A DNA stretch of 64,000 bases from a virus. The stretch is from positions 1 through 64,000 of IMG/VR virus record IMGVR_UViG_3300028883_000044; one strand, given 5' to 3'. Position numbers and translations under genes: made by a program. The notes below the pieces were generated by a model that was not told where the DNA came from, ran no database searches, and was given only the letters and a program-made list of their open reading frames with translations. Below, piece by piece: positions 36,033 to 43,633 of the stretch. Positions within the stretch are counted from its first letter, which is position 1. Each line of letters opens with the position of its first letter.

Positions 36033-37000
36033 GCTGTTAACCTAAAAACATGATCCCTACTAGAGCGAACTAATTTAAATCCTTCATGTGCTTCTAAATT
36101 TTTTACTGGTTTATTTTCTATATTCTTTTTAAAATTATTTTCTAAGTATGTTATAAAGTCTAAACCGCATTGAATACTAAATGTACTTCCACCACCAAAT
36201 CTAGAATTTATTTCTATAAGATAAGGCTTATTATCTTTAACAATAAATTGAAAATTGCAAGGACCGGTTACACCAAAAGTTTCTCCTACTATTTTAGTAA
36301 GATAAATAAGTTGTGGATTATGTACTGATTTACTTATAATAACTTCACCATAACCAATTCTATCTCTAGTCCTTACAACACAGTCTATAAACTTTTTAGA
36401 AATACAATCAAAGTAAGCATCTACAGAATATTCTTCTCCGTCTACATACTTTTGAAATACATAACCATTTTTTTTCACAGTTTCATATTCTGAATATGTA
36501 AGCTTTTTTATCCCTAAAGAGGAATGACCATTAATAGGTTTCTTTATAACTTTCTCACCACTCTCAACCGAAGGGTAAATATAATCAAAATTTTCTTTCA
36601 TAGCTTGTTCAAAAACTAATTTGTCATAAGACATTTCAGCCACAGTAAAAGTTTTAATAGGAAATTTACTTAACATATATTCATCATTAAAAAACTCCAA
36701 ACTGTATAACCAACTAGCACTATCCATCAAAGGCACAACTAAATCAATATTATTGTTATCTACTAGAAAGCGTATGGTTGAATTAAACTTTATACTATTT
36801 TTAAATTCAAATTCAATTCCTTGATACATTACAATAGAATTTCTAGGTAGTTTCATTAGTGGGGAAAATCTAGGTTCTAATTCAGTAGCGTAGATTCTCC
36901 AACCATTAACAATAAAATGTAAAGCTAATTCATATCTCCTACCACCACCTAAAAATAAAACTGATTTATTTAAATCTATAAGGTCATCTTTTTTAAACAT
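36029..37000 (-). CDS. ATP-grasp ligase, 323 aa
   Basis: ATP-grasp enzymes join a carboxylate to an amine or thiol with ATP. The fold signals are SVLFLGGGRRYELALHF in the pre-ATP Rossmann part, EYSVDAYFD and the terminal catalytic PYLIEINSRFGGGSTFS with the Glu-x-Asn metal site. It resembles carbamoyl-phosphate-synthase-type carboxylate-amine ligases found in polysaccharide clusters. It opens the sugar cassette after GGAGAGGAA. With the aminotransferase upstream in the pathway it could acylate an amino sugar (inference). Confidence 0.85.
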   Translation of the reverse strand: MFKKDDLIDLNKSVLFLGGGRRYELALHFIVNGWRIYATELEPRFSPLMKLPRNSIVMYQGIEFEFKNSIKFNSTIRFLVDNNNIDLVVPLMDSASWLYSLEFFNDEYMLSKFPIKTFTVAEMSYDKLVFEQAMKENFDYIYPSVESGEKVIKKPINGHSSLGIKKLTYSEYETVKKNGYVFQKYVDGEEYSVDAYFDCISKKFIDCVVRTRDRIGYGEVIISKSVHNPQLIYLTKIVGETFGVTGPCNFQFIVKDNKPYLIEINSRFGGGSTFSIQCGLDFITYLENNFKKNIENKPVKNLEAHEGFKLVRSSRDHVFRLTA

Positions 37001-37016
37001 TTCCTCTCCTTACCTA

Positions 37017-37238
37017 TTAATAGTAACATATTAAATAGAAGGGTATATAATACACTACAACAACAATTATATAAACAATTCCAAATATAGATGTGTATAT
37101 AAATTTATCAAAAGTTCCCAAATCATCTTTCAGCTTCATAATTTTCCACATCCAACGAAGAAAATTAATAGACATAGTAATAAAAAATAAAAACATAATT
37201 ATTGCTAACAGCAGTCTTATATAGAGCATGTACTCCAC
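37017..37238 (-). CDS. Small membrane protein, about 73 aa
   Basis: Two hydrophobic helices (about residues 5-28 and 50-70) with a short charged loop between, probably anchored in the inner membrane. Unknown function. Start uncertain: GTG at 37238 or the in-frame ATG at 37229 three bases after GGAG. Overlaps the preceding gene. Confidence 0.6.
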   Translation of the reverse strand: MEYMLYIRLLLAIIMFLFFITMSINFLRWMWKIMKLKDDLGTFDKFIYTSIFGIVYIIVVVVYYIPFYLICYY

Positions 37239-37417
37239 CCACAGCTAAGACAAGTTAAACATCTACCATTTCTTAAAGTTATAGCACCACAAATAGGGCA
37301 GTGGATATAAGCTTTATCATCTGACTCTAAAGTTTTTTGTTCAATACTCTTAGAATTACTTCCAAAAGTTTCTAGTTTTTTTTGATTTTCTATTAGTAAT
37401 TCGTTATTATTTAACAT
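37217..37417 (-). CDS. Stand-alone cysteine-rich protein resembling the tail of class II RNR, 66 aa
   Basis: An N-terminal helical part, then HCPICGAITLRNGRCLTCL followed by SCGWSTC. The spacing CPxCG-x(8)-C-x2-C-x2-CG-x2-x-C matches the C-terminal zinc/redox tail of class II (B12-dependent) ribonucleotide reductases, whose last cysteines re-reduce the active site. This tail is absent from the RNR in the window. The start at 37417 has AAGGAG seven bases upstream. Alternative: a generic zinc ribbon. The match is by eye and needs alignment. Confidence 0.55.
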   Translation of the reverse strand: MLNNNELLIENQKKLETFGSNSKSIEQKTLESDDKAYIHCPICGAITLRNGRCLTCLSCGWSTCSI

Positions 37418-37631
37418 TTTTTCTCCTTTTTCTTTTACTATCATCTTTAATATTATACCACAAATCTGTAGTATCTTGTAATATTTTATGTAATTCTTCT
37501 TTATTTTGTATCTTTTTAAAACATTCTTTATGGAAAAAGATATTCCGATAAGGAATATCTATACCATACATATAATAATCGTCTGCTAAAAATATTGGTT
37601 TACCACAATAAGGGCATCTATTTTTTCTCAA
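37407..37631 (-). CDS. Zinc-finger protein, 74 aa
   Basis: MRKNRCPYCGKPIFL opens with CxxC, and FFHKECFKK supplies His and Cys for a treble-clef-like site, as in phage HNH-like or FCS zinc proteins. Basic at the C-terminus (DSKRKRRKN). The start is TTG at 37631, seven bases after GGAG. Unknown role; may bind DNA. Confidence 0.6.
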   Translation of the reverse strand: MRKNRCPYCGKPIFLADDYYMYGIDIPYRNIFFHKECFKKIQNKEELHKILQDTTDLWYNIKDDSKRKRRKNVK

Positions 37632-37849
37632 TAGCGTTCTCCACTTCTGTTACCTTTAGCATATGAGAATAATCTTTTCATAAAGTTTTCAGATAACAAA
37701 CCTTTACTACCTGTCATAAGAAAATTAAGAAGCCTATTCAAATCACTTCTCGCCATAGGTACATAAATAATATCGTGTTCCTCTACATGCTTATTTCTCT
37801 CAACAATTGTTTTAAATTTTTTACCACAATAGTAACATTTATAATCCAT
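37628..37849 (-). CDS. C2H2 zinc-finger protein, 73 aa
   Basis: A classical finger, C-x2-C-x12-H-x3-H, is present at residues 5-25 (CYYCGKKFKTIVERNKHVEEH). This eukaryote-like arrangement is unusual but known in bacterial Ros-type and phage proteins. The rest is helical, with no second finger. Could bind DNA as regulator. The ATG follows AAGGATG. Confidence 0.65.
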   Translation of the reverse strand: MDYKCYYCGKKFKTIVERNKHVEEHDIIYVPMARSDLNRLLNFLMTGSKGLLSENFMKRLFSYAKGNRSGERY

Positions 37850-38372
37850 TTCTTACCATCCTTCCCAAAGCTTCGTGTAATGAATAGGGTACATATTTAT
37901 TATTTGTATCTACTCCAACATCTAAACGGTTATGCCTAGATGTTGATTTCCCATGAGTATGCCCATGAAAATGTAAATGTCCTCTAAAAGAACCAGCCCA
38001 ACTTTCTAAGGGAAAATGCGACAACACAATATTAATACCCGTTACTTTTATTTTATATATTGGTTCTAAAAATTCAATTTTATCTTTTAGTAATTTATGT
38101 TTTATAAAATGCTTTGCCCAATAGTCATGTTGTAAAGGTGAATAAATAAAATAAATAAAACCATTTAATTCATTAATAATATTATAAACCATCTTCCAAT
38201 TACCAAATGAAAAATCCCCTAATTGATATACTATATCTTTTTCACTCACAACACTATTCCAAGAATTGATTAATGCAGTATTCATTTCTTGTTTAGAACT
38301 AAAATCACGATTACAATAATTTATAATTTTAGTGTGATTAAAGTGTTGGTCTGCTGTAAAAAAATATTCCAT
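37839..38372 (-). CDS. Calcineurin-like metallophosphoesterase, 177 aa
   Basis: Metal-binding motifs of the family are visible: FTADQHFNH near the start (D-x-H), QLGDFSFG (G-D), and the C-terminal HFHGHTHG (GHTH). The middle has SPLQHD in place of the usual GNHD motif. The start at 38372 has GGAGG ten bases before; an earlier start at 38417 adds a basic tail without SD. Substrate unknown; nucleotide or sugar phosphate are common in the family. Overlaps the methyltransferase gene by one base. Confidence 0.8.
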   Translation of the reverse strand: MEYFFTADQHFNHTKIINYCNRDFSSKQEMNTALINSWNSVVSEKDIVYQLGDFSFGNWKMVYNIINELNGFIYFIYSPLQHDYWAKHFIKHKLLKDKIEFLEPIYKIKVTGINIVLSHFPLESWAGSFRGHLHFHGHTHGKSTSRHNRLDVGVDTNNKYVPYSLHEALGRMVRNGL

Positions 38373-39181
38373 TATATGTCTACCTCCAAACCTATGGTTT
38401 CTTTTATTTTTTCGCAATAATCCTTGTTCAATTCATAGCCAATAAAATCTCTATTGGTTTCTTTACAAACTACACCAACAGTACCTGAACCTGCAAAGGG
38501 GTCTAACACTAAGTCTCCTTCATCAGTATAAGTCATAATAAAAAATTCAACTAACTTCTTAGGGAAAGTAGCTGGGTGCCACTTATTTGGACTATAAGCA
38601 TTTATAATATTATCCACATGAATTACATTTGATGGGTAAGCTTTTGTTTTCCCTTTAAAGTTTTCAAATCTAGGTTGTATCATACCACTATTATTATTTG
38701 ATGCACCTGAATATTTATTTTTAATTCTTCTATAAGTAGCTTCTTTCAAAGGTACCATAACCCTTTCGGGGTGCATTTTAATTCTATGATACTTTGCAAA
38801 ATGATAAATAGGTTCCCAGCCATTTTTAAACCTAGTATAAGGTTTGCCCGGAAAACCATTCTTAGTCCAAACCAAAGTATCTACCTCATTCAAATCAGTT
38901 TCAGTACATAATCTATAAACTAATTCTTTTACATAAGTGCTTTTGTATTTTGTCTTTTTAACTGTATGCTCTTTTATATTCAAAAAGAAAGAACCTGTAG
39001 GTTTTAAAACTCTACTTATCTCTCTAGCAATAGGTAGAAACCAAGATACATATTCAGTAGAATCTATACCACCATAAGTATCCTTTCTCTGTTGAGCATA
39101 AGGTGGTGATGTAAATACCATATCAATAGTATTATCCTCTAAACTTTCCAAGCCTTTTAAACAATCGATATTATAAATCAT
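38372..39181 (-). CDS. DNA methyltransferase, N6-adenine/N4-cytosine type, 269 aa
   Basis: Catalytic motif IV TSPPYAQQ is at residues 24-31. Motif I LDPFAGSGTVGVV near the C-terminus gives the beta-class order (catalytic motif first). The protein has the size of stand-alone phage methylases; no restriction gene is next to it. It probably protects phage DNA or marks it for regulation. Start at 39181 has GAAGGAG before it and overlaps the upstream gene in ATGA. Confidence 0.88.
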   Translation of the reverse strand: MIYNIDCLKGLESLEDNTIDMVFTSPPYAQQRKDTYGGIDSTEYVSWFLPIAREISRVLKPTGSFFLNIKEHTVKKTKYKSTYVKELVYRLCTETDLNEVDTLVWTKNGFPGKPYTRFKNGWEPIYHFAKYHRIKMHPERVMVPLKEATYRRIKNKYSGASNNNSGMIQPRFENFKGKTKAYPSNVIHVDNIINAYSPNKWHPATFPKKLVEFFIMTYTDEGDLVLDPFAGSGTVGVVCKETNRDFIGYELNKDYCEKIKETIGLEVDI

Positions 39182-39459
39182 CTGTCTCCTTCCCAAAAAA
39201 ATCCTTCTATATGGTCACTACTAAAAACATCATCTATATCGCATTCTTCTGCAACAATGTCTATAAGAGTCTGTAACTCATATAAATCTAAAGGATTAAT
39301 TGTATTTTTAAATTCCATGTTATCATTTATAAGTTGAGTTAATAAATCTAAATTATTAATAATAGCACTAGCTAAAAATATTCTTTCGTCATCTTGACTT
39401 TCTTCTAACTGGTTTACAATTTCTAAAAGCGTCGCTCTTAGCATATCATATGTGTTCAT
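39178..39459 (-). CDS. Small helical acidic protein, 93 aa
   Basis: Leu/Asp/Glu-rich, predicted mostly helical, with no recognised domain. First gene of the leftward transcript from the divergent promoter, preceded by AAAGGAG. Its position suggests an early role in that transcript, such as regulator or decoy, but nothing in the sequence shows this. Confidence 0.6.
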   Translation of the reverse strand: MNTYDMLRATLLEIVNQLEESQDDERIFLASAIINNLDLLTQLINDNMEFKNTINPLDLYELQTLIDIVAEECDIDDVFSSDHIEGFFWEGDR

Positions 39460-39597
39460 TTTTGCCTACTCCTTTTATTTTTTATTAAAGATAATCCATA
39501 ATAATTTGTCATAACTTTTTAGTTGCATCAGCATAAGCTTCAAATTTAAAATACACTTCTGCTTTCGTTATATAAATGTGCATCGTAATTTTATAAT

Positions 39598-39626
39598 ATT
39601 ATACCACTGCTTTTTATTATTGTCAA
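39598..39626 (-). promoter_or_regulatory. Consensus promoter for the leftward block
   Basis: On the minus strand TTGACA at 39626-39621, 17 bases, then TATAAT at 39603-39598, a perfect sigma-70-type match with an extended TGG before the -10. It lies about 140 bases upstream of the first leftward gene. Confidence 0.85.
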
Positions 39627-39646
39627 ATACCAATTTTTAAATTAAT

Positions 39647-39675
39647 CTTACATTTTTCTTAAAATGTGGTATAAT
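39647..39675 (+). promoter_or_regulatory. Second candidate rightward promoter
   Basis: CTTACA at 39647-39652 (four of six matches to the -35 consensus), 17 bases, TATAAT at 39670-39675 with an extended TGG. Confidence 0.5.
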
Positions 39676-39710
39676 TAATTATAGATAGAATAAATAAAAA
39701 AAATAAATAC

Positions 39711-39739
39711 TTGACATTTAAAAATAAATATGGTATAAT
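39711..39739 (+). promoter_or_regulatory. Consensus promoter for the rightward replication block
   Basis: TTGACA at 39711-39716, exactly 17 bases, TATAAT at 39734-39739, with an extended TGG before the -10. A perfect consensus match in both boxes. It is followed by a long A-rich leader and the DNA polymerase gene at 39920. Confidence 0.88.
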
Positions 39740-39758
39740 TGTGTCGCCAAATACTGCG

Positions 39759-39862
39759 AAATAAAAACAATCTAATTAAAAAACGAATTAAAAAAAAATT
39801 AGATAAAAAAAATTAAATAAAAAAAACAATTAAATATTAAAATAAAAATAAATAAAAACAAA
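39759..39862 (+). other. A-rich leader tract, candidate origin or untranslated leader
   Basis: About 104 bases almost wholly A and T, with A dominating the plus strand and only a handful of C or G. It lies in the transcribed 5' leader. Low duplex stability would suit DNA opening (origin), and the A-rich RNA could enhance translation. The inverted stretch CTAATT...AATTAG at about 39772-39802 is part of it. Confidence 0.6.
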
Positions 39863-39919
39863 GTATTTAACCTTGTATTTATATTATAGCACACTAATAA
39901 AAAAATTGAAAGGAGTTTT

Positions 39920-41803
39920 ATGAATTTATTTAAAATCGAAACACTTAGTGATATTGCTAATTTTCAAAAAGATTTATCTACTACGGAATATATTATTTTA
40001 GATATTGAAACTAACGGATTAGATTGCTTTTCTAATGATTTGCTTTTAATACAATTAAAATTAAATGATAATTATTATTATGTTGAATATCAATTTGCTG
40101 ATAAAAAATTGGTTTATTATCTATTAGATTTAATTGATGCTTCTGGTAAAAAGGTTATCGGATTTAATATTAAATTTGATATGAAATTTATATTAAGTAA
40201 ATTAAATATTCTGCTAAGGAATGTTATTTGTATTATGTATACAGAAGTTATTTTAGAAAATGGTATAGGTAAAAGATTTTATTCACTACCTGAAATTGTT
40301 TCTAAGTATCTTGACATAGAAATGTCAAAGGATGTTAGAAATGATTTTATAGATTTTCCTAAAGAATCTCATATAAGTCAGCAAATGATTGAATATGGTT
40401 TAACAGATGTTTCTTATTTAGATGAAATATTTAAAAAGCAATCTGAATTTATCCATAAAGATAGATTAGAAGAAGTATTAGATTTAGAAATGAAACTACT
40501 ACCTGTAGTTTGTAGTATGGAAAATGAAGGTATTTCTTTAAATAAAGATTTATGGTCAGAGTTAGCTAATAATGCTAAAAAAGAATATGCTTCTTTAGAG
40601 AAAAAAATAAAGGAAAATATTTTATTATCTTATATAGATACATTGGATAAGGATTTATCTATAACAGAAATTTGTGATAATCTTAAAATAAGAATAACTA
40701 CTAAACGAGAAAAAACAGCTTTAGATTTAGTAAAAGATTATGATAATAAAAAAGAAATTGTATTAGAAAAATTTAATTTAAATTCTAATGCTCAATTAAA
40801 AAATTTATTAAATCTTGTAGGAGTACCTGTAAAGGATGTATCTGAAAAAACATTAAAGAAACTTATAAATCAATTTAGTTTTCTTGAAGATATTATTTCT
40901 TACAAGGATAAAGCAAAAGCTATATCATCTTTTGGTGAAGGTTTCTTTGATTATATTCACCCAAAGACTGGAAAGATTCATGCTACAGCTAATCAACTAA
41001 TGGCTCAAACAGGAAGATTTTCTTATAGTAATCCTAACCTTCAACAGATAAAACATGATAGTAAATATCGTGAAGCTTTTTATGTAGAAGATGGTTATAA
41101 GATAATCGCCGCAGATTATTCTCAACAAGAATTGAGATTGTTTGCCTCACTAACTAGAGAGCCAAAACTTATTGAAGCTTTTGTTAAAGGTATTGATCCA
41201 CATTCTATGACAGCTTCTATTGTCTTTGAAAAGGATATTGCTGAAATAACTCCAGATGAACGTTCTATAGGAAAGGCAGTTAATTTTGCTATTATCTATG
41301 GTACAACATCTATGGGAATGGCATATAATTTTTCTATCCCTTTGAAAGATGCTGAGAAATTTTTAAATAAATTTTGGTTAGGTTATAACATAGCAGGATA
41401 TTTTGTTACAGAAGTTAAGAATAAAATTATTCAAAATTATTATACTAGAACTCCAATAGGAAGAATAAGAAGATTTGAACAACAAGTTATATTTAAAGAT
41501 AGAGGAGATTATTATAGACATACAGAAGCAGTTAAACGAAAAGGTTTTAATACAATAGTCCAAGGATGTGGTGCAGATATTGTAAAGTATGCTCTAGTAA
41601 ATATGTTTAATAACAATCCTTTTGGAGACAAGTTTAAAATTATACTTACAGTACATGATGAAATTTTGGTAAAAGTTTCTGATGATATTGTAGAACCCGC
41701 TAAAGATTTTGTGATTAAAATTATGGAAGATGTGGAACAAATATTTTTAGGAGAAATTCCAGCAAAGGTAGATGGTAAAGTTTCTACATACTGGAAACAT
41801 TAA
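39920..41803 (+). CDS. polA: DNA polymerase I family with 3'-5' exonuclease, 627 aa
   Basis: Exonuclease motifs: DIETNG (Asp28, Glu30), NIKFD with Asp87, and YGLTD with Asp163. Polymerase motif A is DYSQQELRLF (Asp399), motif B RSIGKAVNFAIIYG (Arg448, Lys452, Phe456, Tyr460), motif C VHDE at 578-581. There is no 5'-3' exonuclease domain, and the protein is shorter than bacterial Pol I, as in phage replicative PolA. Phe at position 456 corresponds to Phe762 of E. coli. First gene of the rightward operon, with a good AAAGGAG site. Confidence 0.95.
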   Translation: MNLFKIETLSDIANFQKDLSTTEYIILDIETNGLDCFSNDLLLIQLKLNDNYYYVEYQFADKKLVYYLLDLIDASGKKVIGFNIKFDMKFILSKLNILLRNVICIMYTEVILENGIGKRFYSLPEIVSKYLDIEMSKDVRNDFIDFPKESHISQQMIEYGLTDVSYLDEIFKKQSEFIHKDRLEEVLDLEMKLLPVVCSMENEGISLNKDLWSELANNAKKEYASLEKKIKENILLSYIDTLDKDLSITEICDNLKIRITTKREKTALDLVKDYDNKKEIVLEKFNLNSNAQLKNLLNLVGVPVKDVSEKTLKKLINQFSFLEDIISYKDKAKAISSFGEGFFDYIHPKTGKIHATANQLMAQTGRFSYSNPNLQQIKHDSKYREAFYVEDGYKIIAADYSQQELRLFASLTREPKLIEAFVKGIDPHSMTASIVFEKDIAEITPDERSIGKAVNFAIIYGTTSMGMAYNFSIPLKDAEKFLNKFWLGYNIAGYFVTEVKNKIIQNYYTRTPIGRIRRFEQQVIFKDRGDYYRHTEAVKRKGFNTIVQGCGADIVKYALVNMFNNNPFGDKFKIILTVHDEILVKVSDDIVEPAKDFVIKIMEDVEQIFLGEIPAKVDGKVSTYWKH

Positions 41804-41813
41804 AGGAGGAAAA

Positions 41814-42155
41814 ATGGAAGATGGAATACTTGAACTATTGGCTATATTAAAAAGCATTGTTGAGAATGAATTTCCTAAGTTGTGGGAGATTTGCCAAATG
41901 CAAATACAATCAGAAATAAATGTCTGTCTCGGGTGGATAGGTTTTCTTGTTTTAGTTATTTTATTGTTAAGTGTGGTATTTGACCTCGATAATAAACTGT
42001 GGGAGACAGGCGTGGTAGCCTTTTTATGTGCATTAATTATATTTATTTCATTAATAGTTTTACCATTTTTATTTGAAAAGTATATACTTTTATCTAGTAA
42101 CCCTGAATACTATGCTTTATTAAGATTATCTGGTATATTAGGTTTGGGGCAATAA
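41814..42155 (+). CDS. Small membrane protein, 113 aa
   Basis: A hydrophobic region about residues 38-85 holds two or three membrane helices, with charged flanks. The start at 41814 follows AAAGGAGG directly; an in-frame ATG at 41772 would overlap the polymerase gene. No family recognised. Located between polymerase and RecA genes, perhaps anchoring replication at the membrane, but this is speculative. Confidence 0.65.
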   Translation: MEDGILELLAILKSIVENEFPKLWEICQMQIQSEINVCLGWIGFLVLVILLLSVVFDLDNKLWETGVVAFLCALIIFISLIVLPFLFEKYILLSSNPEYYALLRLSGILGLGQ

Positions 42156-42158
42156 CTT

Positions 42159-43145
42159 ATGGAACAATTTAAAAAATTTATGCAATCAGATTTTGATGAA
42201 TTAATTACAGATAAAGTAGAGGATGTAGAAGTAATCCCAACAGGTTCGTATAGTTTAGACATATCTATAGGACCGGGAGGTATTCCTAAAGGTAAATTTT
42301 CTCTTGTATATGGACCCGAATCTAGTGCAAAAACAACACTATCATTAGGGATATGTAGAGAAGCTCTGAAGCAAGGTGATAGTGTTCTGTTTATAGATGT
42401 TGAGAATCAGCTTGATTTAAAATATTCTAAAGATATTATAGGGGCAAGTTTTGATGAGAATAAATTTATTTTAGTACAACCAGAATTAGCTGAGGACGCT
42501 TTTAAAATAGCTGAACGTGGTATTGAATCGGGAGAATTTGGTTTGGTAGTAATGGATTCTATCGCCGCCCTAGCACCTGAGAAGGAAAAGAAAGATGATT
42601 TTGAGGACGCAAATGTTGGACTTATTTCGAGAATGCTTGGGAAATTTTTTAGGCGACAGGCTTATCCAGTCAGAAAGAACAATGTCGCTGTGCTATTTAC
42701 AAATCAAGTAAGAGATACTATTGGAAGTTATGTTTCAACATACAGTGTGCCCGGAGGACATGCACTTAAACATTATTGTTCTTTGATTGTAATGTTATCT
42801 AAAGGAGTTAAGATTGAAGTAAAGAAAAATATTATAGGATTGAATGTAAAATTTAGTGTAAAGAAAAATAAGATAGGTGGTATACCTTTTGCAGGTTTTA
42901 CAATTCCAGTAATGTTTGGAATGGGAGTAGATAGTTATCTCGACCTCTTGACATTTGCTTCACAATTAGATATAATATCTCGTAGAGGTTCATTCTATTA
43001 TTATGGTGATGCTAAGTTAGGTCAGGGAAGTTTTGATGCCAGTAAAACACTTATGGAAAATAAAGAAATACTTGACGAAATACTAAAAGAGTGTTATAAT
43101 ATGGTAAATCCTGAGTTAGCTATGAGGAAAGAAAACGAAGAATAA
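42159..43145 (+). CDS. recA: RecA-like recombinase, 328 aa
   Basis: Walker A is GPESSAKTT (residues 52-60), the typical RecA form being GPESSGKTT; the Walker B region reads GLVVMDSIAALAP, and IVMLSKG follows later. C-terminal portion after about residue 290 is short. Phage RecA homologues promote recombination-dependent replication and repair. Located three bases after the small membrane gene. The Gly-to-Ala change in Walker A is a small oddity but keeps the Lys-Thr. Confidence 0.88.
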   Translation: MEQFKKFMQSDFDELITDKVEDVEVIPTGSYSLDISIGPGGIPKGKFSLVYGPESSAKTTLSLGICREALKQGDSVLFIDVENQLDLKYSKDIIGASFDENKFILVQPELAEDAFKIAERGIESGEFGLVVMDSIAALAPEKEKKDDFEDANVGLISRMLGKFFRRQAYPVRKNNVAVLFTNQVRDTIGSYVSTYSVPGGHALKHYCSLIVMLSKGVKIEVKKNIIGLNVKFSVKKNKIGGIPFAGFTIPVMFGMGVDSYLDLLTFASQLDIISRRGSFYYYGDAKLGQGSFDASKTLMENKEILDEILKECYNMVNPELAMRKENEE

Positions 43146-43166
43146 TTTTAAGAAAGGAGAAATTTT

Positions 43167-43496
43167 ATGGATAGAAGTTTAGGTATGGAAAGGTTATACT
43201 CATTAGGTAATTATAAAAATATTAAATTTTCTAGCTACATTAATGACTTACCAGAAGATATAATGTTAGAACCCTCTGTTGTAGGAAAGCTAAGATTTAT
43301 GCAGATGTTAGAAATCGAACTCTCATATAGAAAATATATACAGCTTTCAAAAGAAGTTTTTAATAAACTAGAGGAAGGTGAAATAATTGAAAAGCTAGAA
43401 GAAGTTATGGATAGTAAATTATCTGAATTAAAAAGTTTATTAGCTAAAGTAGAACCACCAGTAGAGTTAAAAGCAGATGTAACTTTGGAGGAATAA
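43167..43496 (+). CDS. Unknown replication-region protein, 109 aa
   Basis: Helical and charged, with a central RFMQMLEIELSYRKYIQ and a C-terminal acidic coiled segment. No motif. AAGGAG precedes the ATG. Ends one base before the next ORF's start codon. Function unknown; placed between RecA and SSB-like genes. Confidence 0.6.
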   Translation: MDRSLGMERLYSLGNYKNIKFSSYINDLPEDIMLEPSVVGKLRFMQMLEIELSYRKYIQLSKEVFNKLEEGEIIEKLEEVMDSKLSELKSLLAKVEPPVELKADVTLEE

Positions 43497-43619
43497 ATGA
43501 TAGACTCTAGCAGTCTGGTGGTACCATTCGAAGTTTTTATAGCAGTTATTTTAGGTAGTATTATTAATTTTTTATTTATTGTATTACTACGATACTTAGT
43601 CAAAAATAATAAAATATAA
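43497..43619 (+). CDS. Small membrane protein, 40 aa
   Basis: Encodes a 40-residue peptide with one clear membrane helix (FEVFIAVILGSIINFLFIVL) and a short basic tail (RYLVKNNK). The ATG lies four bases after GGAGG and overlaps the upstream stop. Such short membrane proteins are easily missed; the coding sense is supported by the SD and the uniform hydrophobic core. Confidence 0.65.
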   Translation: MIDSSSLVVPFEVFIAVILGSIINFLFIVLLRYLVKNNKI

Positions 43620-43633
43620 GGAGATAAAAAAAT

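Larger units (their letters stand above)
39460..39919. promoter_or_regulatory. Divergent intergenic control region
   Basis: No gene was found in these 460 bases. It contains a leftward promoter at 39598-39626, two rightward promoters (39647-39675, 39711-39739) and a nearly pure A/T leader of about 160 bases before the DNA polymerase start. Leftward leader length is about 130 bases. No terminator was seen. Confidence 0.8.
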
